64,000 nucleotides of DNA from Pomacea canaliculata (lineage: Eukaryota; Mollusca; Gastropoda; Architaenioglossa; Ampullariidae), in NCBI RefSeq assembly GCF_003073045.1, contig NC_037600.1, forward strand, positions 10,156,758 to 10,220,757, written 5' to 3'. The notes under the pieces were generated by a model. It was not told the origin of the DNA. It was given only the letters and a program-made list of their open reading frames with translations, and made no database searches. Made by a program: the position numbers and the translations under genes. Each line of letters starts with the position of its first letter. Positions within the stretch are counted from its first letter, which is position 1. This document shows positions 1 to 11,112 of the stretch, piece after piece.

Positions 1-373
1 TTCAACATCAAAAGTTACGCCCCATCGGGGTCTCATTCAAACGAATGAAATAAAGGTCTCCTTAGGCGAAATAGTTCCACATTCGCGTGTATGTATTCAT
101 CTGCGAGAACTACGTTTAAAATTATGCACAACAAGCAAACAATCATGCTCATGCATGCAACCTACGAAGATATCTACACGGGTGCACGCGCACTTTATAT
201 AATTATATATATATCAGGAAGGGAGAGAAGCACAGACACACACATACAAAGAGGAAGAATACATGTAACAGAAATTCTAGCGTATTTTACCCAAACAGCA
301 AAGTTCATGTTACAGTTAAACCTTTTACTACATTAATACTAATTACAGTTTTTTATTTTATTTGTCTGCTCAG
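1..373. other. AT-rich upstream DNA, probable 5' intron of the TRIM gene
   Basis: I see no convincing coding exon here. The right end has a pyrimidine-rich tract followed by CAG at 371-373, a good splice acceptor. The TRIM start codon lies 23 bases beyond it. This suggests that at least one non-coding 5' exon lies to the left, possibly outside the window. Confidence 0.4.
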
Positions 374-395
374 ATTTCTCGTCTTTTAAATCAAG

Positions 396-1812
396 ATGGC
401 GACAACATCACGTGATCACGAACCTCAGGAGACAGAGTGCCCGGTGTGCAATAACAGCTACGGCCTATCCACAATTTTACCCTGTGGGCATGTGTTTTGT
501 AGCACTTGCGTTATCTCTTTAATAAATGCCAGGAAACAGCCTGAATGTCCCATGTGCCGAGCCACCTTTGCTGACCCAGCCAAACAGGGAGAAAACATTG
601 TTGATGCTCTGCCCACAGATGAGGCCCTGAACTCACTGGCTACAGTCGTGAACATACTGACTCAGGAGAACGAATGTCATGCTTGTGATGGTGTCAAGGC
701 TGAGTCCATCTGCTCACAATGTCTCGTAAAGCTTTGTGCAGCATGTACTCGAGCTCACAAGAAACTTCCGGTGACCCGTAACCACGAGGTGGAGAGTCTG
801 AGCGCTGTAACTGCTGAACGTCTGGCTGCCAGCGGTCCAGGACTGTGTCCTCAACACGACCAACAAATATCGTACTTCTGCTCCGATGATAATCTTGCTG
901 TTTGTGCCTCCTGTTGCATTGAGGACCACAAGGCATGTCGCCGCATAATACGTCTCGACAGCGAGATGAAGTCGTCTAAAAAGAAGATTTTAAACCTCGA
1001 AGACAAACTTACCAAAGCGGAGGCGAAGATAGAAGAAACCATCAATCATCTGGACATGCGGCTGAAAGAATCTACCCACAGCCAAAGCCTGATGGACACG
1101 GCGCGTGAAAATTTGATGAAGTTCTGTAAAAAGGAAGAAGAAAAGTCTAGAAACTTTCAAGAAGTAGTAAGGTCCGTGCAGAAGGTCAGACTTAAGCTGA
1201 GGGAGCGCCTGGCGAGGGTCAAATCCCACAAGCGGATCGTGTCACGTGCTCGGGCAGTGTGTCCGCGGCCAGGACTGGTCTATGCCAAGAGAGCTTTACA
1301 AGACAGGGTCAACACTCTCGATCTCAGCGACACTTTGCCAGAAGATGTAAATGTGAAAGCCTTATTTAGACATGCTGACTACAGTGAATTTGTCAGACAA
1401 GTAACAAACCAATTACCGAGACAACTGGATCAGCAGAGCAAAGAGCATGAGGTAAAAATAAATCGTGCTCTTATTTTCTCATTCTTTATCTTTTTTTGGT
1501 TTATATATATTTGTCTTTTTTGACACAGTGCAAGTGTTTATTCGTTTCTCGTAGAAAAGAGATAATAAATTTGTTGTTTCTATTTCTTATTATCCGATTG
1601 ATGCATTTGGTGTAGGCTAAAAGAGAACAAAACTAGTGGATATCAATAACCCTGCAAATATCTCTCGAATCTTGCAGAAACCAGGATTTACTTTCCATAC
1701 GAATCACGGCAGCAGCGTAGTTCTCACCTATAATGGGAAGTGGGTGGAGTCTGTGGGTCCAGGCGGCATTGTTGTGTCCAGTGACCCTCTCGAGACCAAT
1801 GTCATGTATCAG
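396..1812 (+). CDS. TRIM-like RING/B-box protein with a partial NHR-like C-terminal exon
   Basis: Exon 1 is 396-1451 (352 codons, donor GAG|GTAAAA). Exon 2 is probably 1616-1812. The RING-HC finger uses C15, C18, C30, H32, C35, C38, C51 and C54. A B-box-like Cys/His cluster follows near residues 92-130 and a B-box2 (CPQHDQQISYFC...CASC) near 148-182. A Lys/Glu-rich coiled coil covers about 185-275. This is the TRIM order, so an E3 ubiquitin ligase role is inferred. Read strictly, exon 2 ends after six codons (A-K-R-E-Q-N-stop). One extra base in the A run at 1619-1622 instead opens a frame containing GFTFHTNHGSSVVL and GGIVVSSDPL, which resembles the first half of a neuralized-homology repeat. 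That frame runs to a donor at 1813. I found no exon for the rest of the NHR before the next gene, so the 3' end is unresolved. The start has a good context (AAGATGG). Confidence 0.8.
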
Positions 1813-2537
1813 GTAACACAAAAATTTCGATTTTTTTTTTTCAGTGACTGTTATGACATGTGTCTAAGACGATTCCTTAAACCACGGACGTGTGTAAGTG
1901 GACTGATGTCTGTCTACCGAGACCAAGCTTAACCTCTTGCGAAGCTCTTCGTTGTTAGTCTCAGCGATGCTGACGAGGGAGTTGGTGTAGTTTGCAATGC
2001 AACACATGGATGCACTACTCCTCCAGCCTAAGTGTGTGTGCAGCAAGTATCTTAATAATTACACTGGCATCCAGAGAGCGCGTTCACACACACACACACA
2101 AGCAAACCAAATGTATTTACACAATCTCTTTTATGTCGACTGACTGGCAAACAGCGAGCTACACAGGCAGGCACAACACAGTAGGAGAGAGAAACTTGTG
2201 CAACTCTCACTTCTTACTCCGTCACTCCGTCAAATAAATTCTCCTTTATGCTTCTCAAAACACAGACAACAGAGTCTGTCCTTGTGTCCCATTAACACTT
2301 CTGTTCCACATGCTCAGTCATCCTTAAACAAAAGTTGTATGATGACGGACAGTTTCACATGGCAGGTGAATAGCAAACAAGACAATCCAGACTTTGCAGG
2401 AAGAAGCACCTGGATGCACAGGTACATTCATCTGAAGAATGTGCAGATGTTTTTGTTGTTGGTGGTGTTTTTTTTTTTGTTTTTTTAAAAATTATTTACA
2501 TACGTCCTGTGGAAGAGCAAAAGTTCCGGAGACTGGT
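1813..2537. other. TRIM 3' region / convergent intergenic DNA
   Basis: This stretch follows the last supported TRIM exon and ends at the stop codon of the convergent transporter. It holds a T run (1832-1842), a short CA repeat near 2086-2100 and poly-T/GT-rich DNA near 2455-2487. I searched for the missing half of the NHR-like domain and found none. Confidence 0.4.
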
Positions 2538-5416
2538 TTACCTGTCGAGTATGTGGTTCAGGCAAGCAGTGTCCGGTGTCCGCGGGGTTTCTACTTGGCT
2601 GTCCTTGATGAAGAGGATCAACACAAGACCTGGAAGCCCAGAAACCATTCTGTTGATTACTTTCCAATGAACAGATACAAACACACAAACAAAAGAGTCG
2701 ATCCACACCATTTCAAGTTCTAAAAATTACCATGAATATTATTTCGATATCATCACTGCATTCACCGCAAGAACTATCATTAAGACTCGTTTCAGCTTAA
2801 AACAAAATTTTTCGAAGAGCCGAATCAGACGGCAAAACAAAATGAAAAAAAAAATAATAAATTGCAGCAAAATGTGGTCTATTCAAGTGCTTGCATAAAG
2901 GTGATTACAATAAACAACAGACGGATTCCGAAGAAGGACAGATGGATGAATGGGCATCTATCATAGATATTCAAGCTAGGAAAGTAAACAGTAACCGATG
3001 TTTATATCTTATATATATATAAGAATAGTGTAATCATATAGGTGAGAAAGATTGTTCAGACAGAAGGAGGTGTGTTACTCTTATATTCTGACCAACAAAG
3101 TTGGCAACAGCCATGACCGTGAAAAGCGTGAACCAGTCTCGGTTCATGCCCATCAGCAAGCTGGTTAAGGATGGAGCTAAAATCCCAGCCATCATCTGCA
3201 AGAAGTGGAAGATGGGTGAAAGTAAGAAAGAATAAAAAAAATTTTTAAATAAATAAACGGCTCAAAAATAAACAAAGATGGATAAAGAGACAATAAAACG
3301 AAGAACAGATGTTCGTTTCAGAGCATGGGTGAGATTGTGCATGCTTTCACACGGTCATCACTACAGGAATAACAAACAATGTGAACACACCACAGCAGTG
3401 AAGGCCACAGCGATGTTGGAGAGGTAGTGCTTTAATCCAAAACTGCGCCCCACGGCCAGGGGAAAGAGCAGGTAACTCCCACTGACGGTCAGCGCCAGGA
3501 TGCAGGCCCAGATCAAGAAGACGAAGCTCGGCAGACCGGAAGTCAAGTACCAGGAGCCGAACGTTACGCAGGACACGGCGCACAGGGCAATGCATGCTGT
3601 CTGTAGACACAAGGACAAAGGACAAGAGTAGACACAGGAACAAAGGACAAGAGTAGACACAAGTTAGCATGTCTAGCGTAGACGAATATTTCACAAAGAA
3701 AGTAAAAAAAAATAGAAATACAATTATAAGAAAGAAGAATGCCGGAGTTGTTGCTGCCTGATTATTTTCATCTTTCATTGTCTCTTAGAAATCATTAGTC
3801 TTCCTTTATCTTTACTGACGATTCTCGGACAGTGATTACAACAGACAACAGGGTTTTATCCAGATTATCCAGTGGAGACTCACTTTGAAAGAGGAGAGGT
3901 CAGCCAAGACCCCCCAGGCTGGCCGAAGTACTGCCCAACGAGGTTGGACAGGGTGCCCACGTGCGCCAAGAAATGATCATCCTTGATAAACCGCTGCCCG
4001 AAATTCTGAACATGATCGTGATAAAATTAGCATTATACATGCTTGCATTTTCATTAGCACATCGTCAAGACTCTTGACTGTGCCTCGATATATGAACATA
4101 TGTCCTTGTACAAATCAGGGGGCTGGGAGATGATTTGTATTCTTGTGGGATGGTGCGATTGAAACATAGTTTATAGAAAAAAATGGAAAGTCTAAAGAAA
4201 CAAAACTAAATTCACCAATCGCAGGAGTTAAAATGTTTGTGACGATCAGGCAGAATAAAACATTTATAAGCATTATAAATCCAATCCACATCCAATGACG
4301 ATACACACAATGTGCACACACAAGACTTAGAAGTGAAACTCCCAGTGACCAGACGTGCATGTCTTGACCTCTCACCTTATACTCGGCCAGCGCTATGCAC
4401 GTGCCAGTCGTTGACAAACAGAAGGTCAGCCAAATCAACAGGAACTGGCGGGTACCCAGCATGGCGCTGGGGTCAAGGTCTTGCACTCGGTCGAACATGT
4501 TGCAGGTTCGAAGTGTATCCCTTTGAAATACGCAGGGTTAGGGTTAGCTAATAATAGCGCTGACAATACCATGATACATGAACAGACAGACAAGTTAATC
4601 AACTCATTCTGCTAAATTCATGCCTCGATGTCTATACATCTACATTTCTATATCTATATGCAAATATACATTGAATCATACAACGAGCCTGAAGAATGAG
4701 TCCTGTGGGTGTTACTTGTCTGTAAGTTAATTTAATTTCAACGTGTCAAATGCCAAAAAAATATGGGATGGACTAAGAAATTTAAAAAAAGATGATGACC
4801 CGGTACTCCGAGAGGGGTTATCTCTCTTCTTAGCATCGCTTTCGTCACAGTACTACTTTTAGTACAACCAGATCTATCTTTCTGTACATTGCTTTACATA
4901 CTTGCCGCCTTGTCTTGAGCCCAGAGGGATGTGGACTGTGATTTCCGGCTGCTTCGGCAAGCCCACTGACTTGGCCATCTACAAACACATTTACACGTAC
5001 CAGAAACTCAAATATACTTAACTTCAAGCATTACTTCACATCTCCCTCGCACAAATTTTCATTATTTTTTTTTTTTCAGGCGCAGACGATGTAAAAGAAG
5101 ATTTCTTGGTTTCTCTGCCCCTGCTATTTCATGGAGAGTGATGTCCCTTCGCCTTACCGGCTTGAGGGGACTAGTTCTCCGGATATCTTTGGACCTTGTC
5201 TTTGTTTGTTATTCTAAGTTAATTTTTATTTTGGAGCCCGTTGTTTGACCTGTCCTGATCCTAGTAATATACTGGACTATGTTTCTCGATTATGACATTT
5301 TGATGTACTTCTACGGCTTCTGCTGATTTATTGACTAACAGTCATTTGTTTTAATTTAATAGACTTGTTGGATCACGAACTACTATATTCGTTCAGTTGT
5401 TAATCAGATACTACTG

Positions 5417-5458
<42 letters not shown>

Positions 5459-8234
5459 ATAATAATAATAATAATAATAATCCCGTTTCCATGAATTATC
5501 ACCTTTTATTTCCTGTCATCTTGGTGGTTTTCTTCATTTTCTATCATTATTTTCACTATTGTTATCATTAATATCATTTGTAAAGCGCCATGAGCTTTCT
5601 CATATGGCGCCATAAAAATAAACTTTATTATTATTTCTTGACAACTAGCCTACCCTGTAAAATGCATTATATTAGTCGACGTTTCCACCTACAATCGTTG
5701 ATTACTACAGTTTTAGTGGGATTATTATTACCATTTGAGATGGGGAATGTAAACCGAAAGTATCTTACCTTGAAGCCACCGAACAGTGCAGCACAGCCTA
5801 CGCACTGAAAGGCTAAAGTTATGCAACCCAGGATGATGAACATGCGAGGAGTCCGCTGTAAAACCACGGGATCAGTGAAATACCTGAACAGAAAAGTATC
5901 AGTACACAAAAATACCCGTGCAGCTAATTAACGGTACACTATAATACATATACAGTAAAATGCAAATATAATAAAATGTTTTATGCACACAAGTAAAACA
6001 CAGAACACTAAAATAATTGAAATTACCAATACACTAAAATACTTGTACACTAAAATATATTTACATTAAAATAAACGTAAAATACTAAGAGTCAATAGTT
6101 TTACACTAAGCAAAATTAAATTTTAAACAGATGTGATATGTAGAAAAAGGACAGCTTGTCTGGGAGGAGATCCGAGCCCAGGATAGGTGATCTTCCCTGA
6201 AATAAGTTCAAGCTTGTTAACCGATGCGCCACCGCGGACCGCCCATAAGCAGACAGAAAGACAAAGAGACTGGAGGATGTTCTATACCAGTCTGCCAACC
6301 ATTGATAATGTTTGAGATGGAAAGCTTATTGTACCGCGTGACCTGGAAGTTGTCTTACTTGCTGCCGTCGTCGCTGAAGGTGGTGACAGCCGCATTGTGT
6401 GGGTTGACGTAGGCCGTGGCGGCCTCGTTGTAGATAACAGCGCCGATGCCGTAGCCAGCGGTGATGATGCCACTGTTGAGGCCAGCTCGTGCAGGCCACA
6501 GCTGAAAGCACAACACACGAGAAAATACTTTTTTTTTTCTTCCATCTTTCTTGCTCCTAAAGCTGTTATACATATGCGTCTTAACAGCTCGGTGTTAGGG
6601 CAAGTATCAGCTGGATCTGACATTGTGCGACAAAGAAAAGCCAGTCCGCCACCTTTCTTGATTCATTGGAATGTTATACATTTGTTACTCAGTGGCCGTG
6701 AGCATGAACAGGAAGTAAGTTTAACGTGGAGGTAGGTAGCTAAGTGTCATGTGCTAACCCAGGATTAAAAGTCTTCAGGCATAAAGCAAGTGTATGATCC
6801 ACAGAGAAGCCATACTTTGACTGAATGGATTTGATTGTGCTACCATGGCCAACTCCATCACCTACCTTAGCTACCATGGCCATCGGTGAAGCGTATGCAA
6901 GCCCCGTCCCAGCACCACTCAGCATCCCCAATGTCAAGGCCACGGCCCACACGTTACGTGACAAGGACACAGAGGTCAGAAAGAGGCCAACGCTGCACAA
7001 TGTACATTATCTCCCTTTCAGTTTTTACAGACTCTGTCCCATCTTCTACATTACACACACACCTATTAACCAGATCGTCTAAAGAAACAATACACCAATA
7101 ATAAAGCACACAAACAAACAAACGAATCCAAACAAGAACAAAATCCCGAATAGTGTGAAGCTTCACGTTTTCAGGAGTGAAAAAAATCCCACAACTCTTC
7201 AAAAGCGCCGAGAATGTTCGGCTACTACTACAAGCGAACATTGAAATTATATCTTTTAGAAGGGTTGAATTGGAAGCAATTTATTATTGTTGTTGTTGTA
7301 AATAGAGTAGAATCAGTAGATAGTGCGGCGAGGTCACGCATATAATACCTGCTGAGGGCGCAACCAGTCATGGTGCACGTGCGAGCACCCACGCCGTCGT
7401 GCAGCCAACCGGCGGCAAGCATTCCCATCACCTTAGCAACGAAGAAAAGCCCGAGAACCCACTGGATATCGGACGAATACCTTTCGCTGTAGGTGTCTTG
7501 GTGTTTCATGTACGAAACCATGTACGTCTCCAGATTGCCTGTCAACAAAGCTGTGAATGTATCGGAAATTGCGCGGACAAGGAGCATCACATACCTAGGT
7601 TACACATTACATCCCTGGGTTACAAGCCAGAGACTTTTGCTTCAACCCCGTGATTGTCTCCCCTTGTGTTGGAAGTGATAATGAGAAATTCATAATCTCA
7701 CTTGACTGAATACATTGCTTGGCACTGTATTCCACAAATTCCGGTTTTTATTAGCTCGATTATACTGCCAATGCAAGCACATTATCATAAATAAGAGATA
7801 GATTGACAAAAAAGTAGATGGTGATTTTGAGGCAAAAGTCCAAATAGGCAGACAAACACCCAACCACCCAGACATTTCTCTGAAACACTTTCAAAAAAAT
7901 TTTTATAAATAAATAACTCTAGAAAGTTACTAAGAAAATATAGGGTGTATAAAGCAGCCAAACAATGCCTTGGTTATATCGGTTTCACTTTCTAATTAAT
8001 ACTGAGCACTTACCGTGAGATTTTACGATTTACAGCAAATGTTTCGCAATATAGCAAAGTGAAGGACCTACCGAAGGTGTATGGCAGACACAGGGACACA
8101 TGCACCAGAAATCCTCCCACAACCGTCAGCACCAGAGAGAAGAAGTCGGACCTTCTGGCCTGACGCCTCGCCATGGCCATCTGTCCAGGGTCCTCGGAAT
8201 ATCGTCTGGCAAGAAGATGAGCCTTCTGATCCAT
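2538..8234 (-). CDS. MFS transporter, YhjX / oxalate-formate antiporter (OFA)-like, 11 exons
   Basis: Exons on the minus strand are 8234-8072, 7538-7349, 6992-6866, 6501-6359, 5883-5769, 4978-4902, 4520-4376, 4005-3884, 3600-3391, 3195-3093 and 2629-2538, for about 495 aa. All junctions join in phase except for one missing base in exon 8. This is a 12-TM major facilitator protein of the OFA/YhjX type; the substrate is probably a small monocarboxylate, by family analogy only. Recognisable pieces are SYMKHQDTYSERYSSDIQWV after TM1, GWLHDGVGAR (the MFS loop 2-3 signature), GAGTGLAYASPMA, the WPARAGLNSGIITAGYG segment, TAYVNPHN, FGQRFIKDDHFLA and the last TM plus tail in FVGLVLILFIKD. The final exon was recognised because it completes TM12 in phase. 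Exon 8 needs one more C in the C6 run at 3910-3915 to reach VLADLSSFK and the phase-0 donor. Translation probably starts at 8234; an in-frame ATG at 8327 is also possible. Confidence 0.88.
3603..3663. repeat. 25-bp tandem duplication beside a splice acceptor
   Basis: A 25-base unit beginning GTAGACACAAGG is repeated about 2.4 times (3603, 3628, partial at 3653) with only a small internal difference. It lies just upstream, in the sense of the minus-strand transporter, of the exon 9 acceptor and includes its pyrimidine tract. Confidence 0.75.
5050..5640 (+). mobile_element. Retroelement 3'-tail-like sequence with microsatellites
   Basis: This stretch lies within an intron of the transporter. 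It ends with GTAAAGCGCCATGAGC, then a GGCGCCATA...AATAAACTTTATTATTATT tail. That arrangement is typical of dispersed non-LTR or SINE tails in mollusc genomes (from memory, not searched). It contains a (CTA)n run followed by (ATA)n at about 5405-5481. No open reading frame is visible. Confidence 0.45.
6150..6250 (-). mobile_element. tRNA-derived SINE fragment
   Basis: Read on the minus strand, this intronic stretch has a box-A-like GTGGCGCATCGGTTAAC followed about 35-40 bases later by a box-B-like GGGCTCGGATCTCC. That is the spacing of an internal RNA polymerase III promoter. It does not fold into an obvious intact tRNA, so a SINE head is more likely than a tRNA gene. Confidence 0.45.
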
Positions 8235-11112
8235 CGACACAGAGATCTGCTTGTCACTCCAGACTCGATATCTTACTAACAAGCTCAGTAAACGTTTTCT
8301 GTTACCGTGAGCTATCCCTCGAGGCAACTGCAGGTTGTAAACGGAGGATCGAAAAACTTCTGCACGAATACAACAGACGCCTCAATACTTAGTCCGACGG
8401 TTTGAGCTTAGTAGGAAATGTTGACTACTTCATGCATGATGTTGTATTGCTGTGTTGATTGTCAACAACGAATCTTACTTGAGTATTTGTACATCCAGGG
8501 TACTGATGTATCGCTAGGTTTCTGTGTCACCAGGTATGTGTACCGCTCTCTACAAATAATCACTCCAGCAGCCGAAATAACAAACTTGATTGTCGACATA
8601 GGTTTTAAAGAAATCACAAATCACAAATGAGATTTCAGTCCTGTATTGCCTCGAACTGGTTAGTGAGGAAACTTTCCACAGACATTGCCTTCAAATCCAC
8701 AATATGTCGCCTTTGAATGATCCATAGTAAATGAGCATGCTCTTCGTGGCCAGTCTGGCAGCGCTAGAAAAGTGTCCAAAAGTATAAATTAAACTGAAAA
8801 AAGCAGATCGAATAATTATAAAAGTGTTTCTAAACCTGACAAGTTTTCATTTTCTCTAATTAGCAGTATATTCAAAATTTAAGTCAGAAAACTGAGATAA
8901 TAAAACAGAAAATTGAGATATTTAATTTTGGAAAAGGAAATACAGATACACAAAAGAATGAAAGGAAAAAAAAAGAATGAAGAAATATTTCTCAAACATT
9001 AGCACTCACCTAGCATTACTCTCAGGTCACTGTCTGCTCTGAAGCTTCGCCACCTGACTGTTATGAGCGATAACCGTGGCCATGTCACAGGTGGCGCGTG
9101 GCAGAGAGTCTGACCTGACGACATCAGCACCGGCCCCCGCACGTGTGATGCAGCATCTAGGCCGGTGTCGTTACATCGCCAGGAAAGTTTTAACTACACC
9201 TCCCACCCTAACAACAACAACAACAACCACTTGCATTGAGTGTGAGTGCGAGCGCGAATTTCTTTTTAAATATTGATGATTTTCTCGTTTCCTTCAAACA
9301 TCTTACTATAAAAACAAACAAACAAAAAAGAGGATGTTTGAAATTTGGTGCTTCCCGTGTTTCAAGTTCAATACACTCGTCGAGAGAGATATATATCATC
9401 TAGTAGTAACATTATTTAGTAGAATCGAGTGTAGAATTCGGCGTTTCTATTTTGGTTAAGACATAAAATATACCAATAATTCTTCGGCATCTTACATCAG
9501 CATGGTGAAAGTTAGGCGAAAGGACATCCCTTTCATGCACAAATTTGCGTGATTGTGTGCACATGCACGCGCTCGCGTGAAGGCAAGACAGAAGAAAGAG
9601 AGAAGGTTAGCATACAATGGTTGCCATACCATAAGTTACTCTGAGACCCGTTCATGGTGATGAGGCTTCCTCAGCTGTTGGTGGCAGGCTGACAAATGGC
9701 AGACATTCAGACACCTCGCACAACGTGTGGCGATTCCCGACACAACACATGGCGGCTATGATTAATTCTTAAAGACCCACTACAGCGCAAGCAATTTATT
9801 ATTTTTTTTTCAAGTGACTGGAAATTTCCCCGAAACTATGGTGCATTCCTTCAAACGAGGGGAGGGGTCAACTTGTGAGGTCAGAAATGGGATACAATCA
9901 AAAGAACCTAGAACTATGTTCTAGCATATTTTCGCAAAGAGCACTGCGCACAGATAAGAAGACTTGAAGACTTAAAGCTTGTATTTTGCAAACGGAATTT
10001 TAGGAATGAACTTAAATCAGGAAACTTCTTACACTTTTAAGGAATTACTTCTCATTTAATCATTTTCTGGTCTAATACCTTCTGCAACACTCACATCCTC
10101 AATAATATAGCCCTCATATTTCTATCTTTACTTGACTAGTACCTTTTCTCACCACTTAAGCAGCTTCAAAGTGCTTTGTGTTAAAGTCCACACTTTAAGC
10201 GGGTATGAAATAAACCTCATTATCGTTCAAACTGAGCCACACACTCTGGCAGAGGAAACTGAAGTACCCTGAAAAAACCACTGACAACTTTGCAAACAAG
10301 TGTGAGATCGAGAGACAGACATAAAGGAACCCAGGTGAATACATCTCACCCGATTCTCGCGTTAAGCACACCACCAACCGACTCAAACATTTTAAAAATT
10401 TATATTAAACAAAATTTTTTTTTAAAAAGCGCACATTGCAATGGGGTGGGTCTTTAGCAACTCGTAGTCTGATAAAAAGTTTTCGACACTGATTTGTAGT
10501 TAGTGGAAACATCACATGCACTTTTTTCTCCTTCAGTTACATTCTTCGACTTGTGACACAATTATTGTCTTCATACACAACATTCTAGAGGAAAAGTGCG
10601 CGTATACGTGCACACTCTCTCTCTCTCACACACACAGACAGACCCCATTTACACAAACACACAGACCCACAATGGCACCAAAAGGAATTTAAGCACGTTT
10701 ATTTCCCCTGATAAAGAAATGAACATGACTGAAAAGACACATGGAGCTCCTCCTCATAGAATACTGCTGTTTGTCATCTGTACAACATTGGACAAAGCCT
10801 AAATTCTCCATGCAGAGGACAAAAAAAAAAAACAACAAAAAACAAAAAAAAAAAAAAAGGCTTTAAAGTCTTGGAAGCTGGTACTTTATACAGAACCTAC
10901 AGTTAAAATGTACACACCATACCAAACAGATCTGTTGAGAAAAGCAGAATGCCCTGTTATTATTCTCAACCCGTCACAGATGTTAATGCAATTCACACAA
11001 ACAAGCGCACGCATACACACACTCTCTTTCCCCTTTCTCCATTTACTTTCAACAAAGTCCCTCGCTTTTCGTCGGCACAAAATGATTCCCACGCCAATAA
11101 CTGTTTTTCATT
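8235..11112. other. Intergenic DNA between the transporter and WDR46
   Basis: No coding exon is supported in this 2.9-kb stretch. It should contain the transporter promoter and 5'UTR on the left and the WDR46 3'UTR on the right. TTTATT at 10698-10703 is a minus-strand AATAAA and a candidate WDR46 polyadenylation signal. A-rich runs lie near 10820-10858 and a CT/CA-rich stretch near 10610-10640. Confidence 0.4.

Noticed and set aside
2439-2723. Plus-strand frame with YVVQASSVRCPRGFYLAVL, first taken as a third TRIM exon
   Set aside because: The minus strand of 2629-2538 completes TM12 and the tail of the transporter in exact phase with a good acceptor, so the plus frame is a shadow.
3034-3195. 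Transporter ending at an in-frame stop (3034) within exon 10
   Set aside because: Stopping there would leave TM12 incomplete. A donor at 3092 joins the 2629-2538 exon and gives FVGLVLILFIKD.
6150-6250. Possible tRNA gene from box-A and box-B-like sequence
   Set aside because: No acceptor stem or anticodon arm closes; a SINE head fits better.
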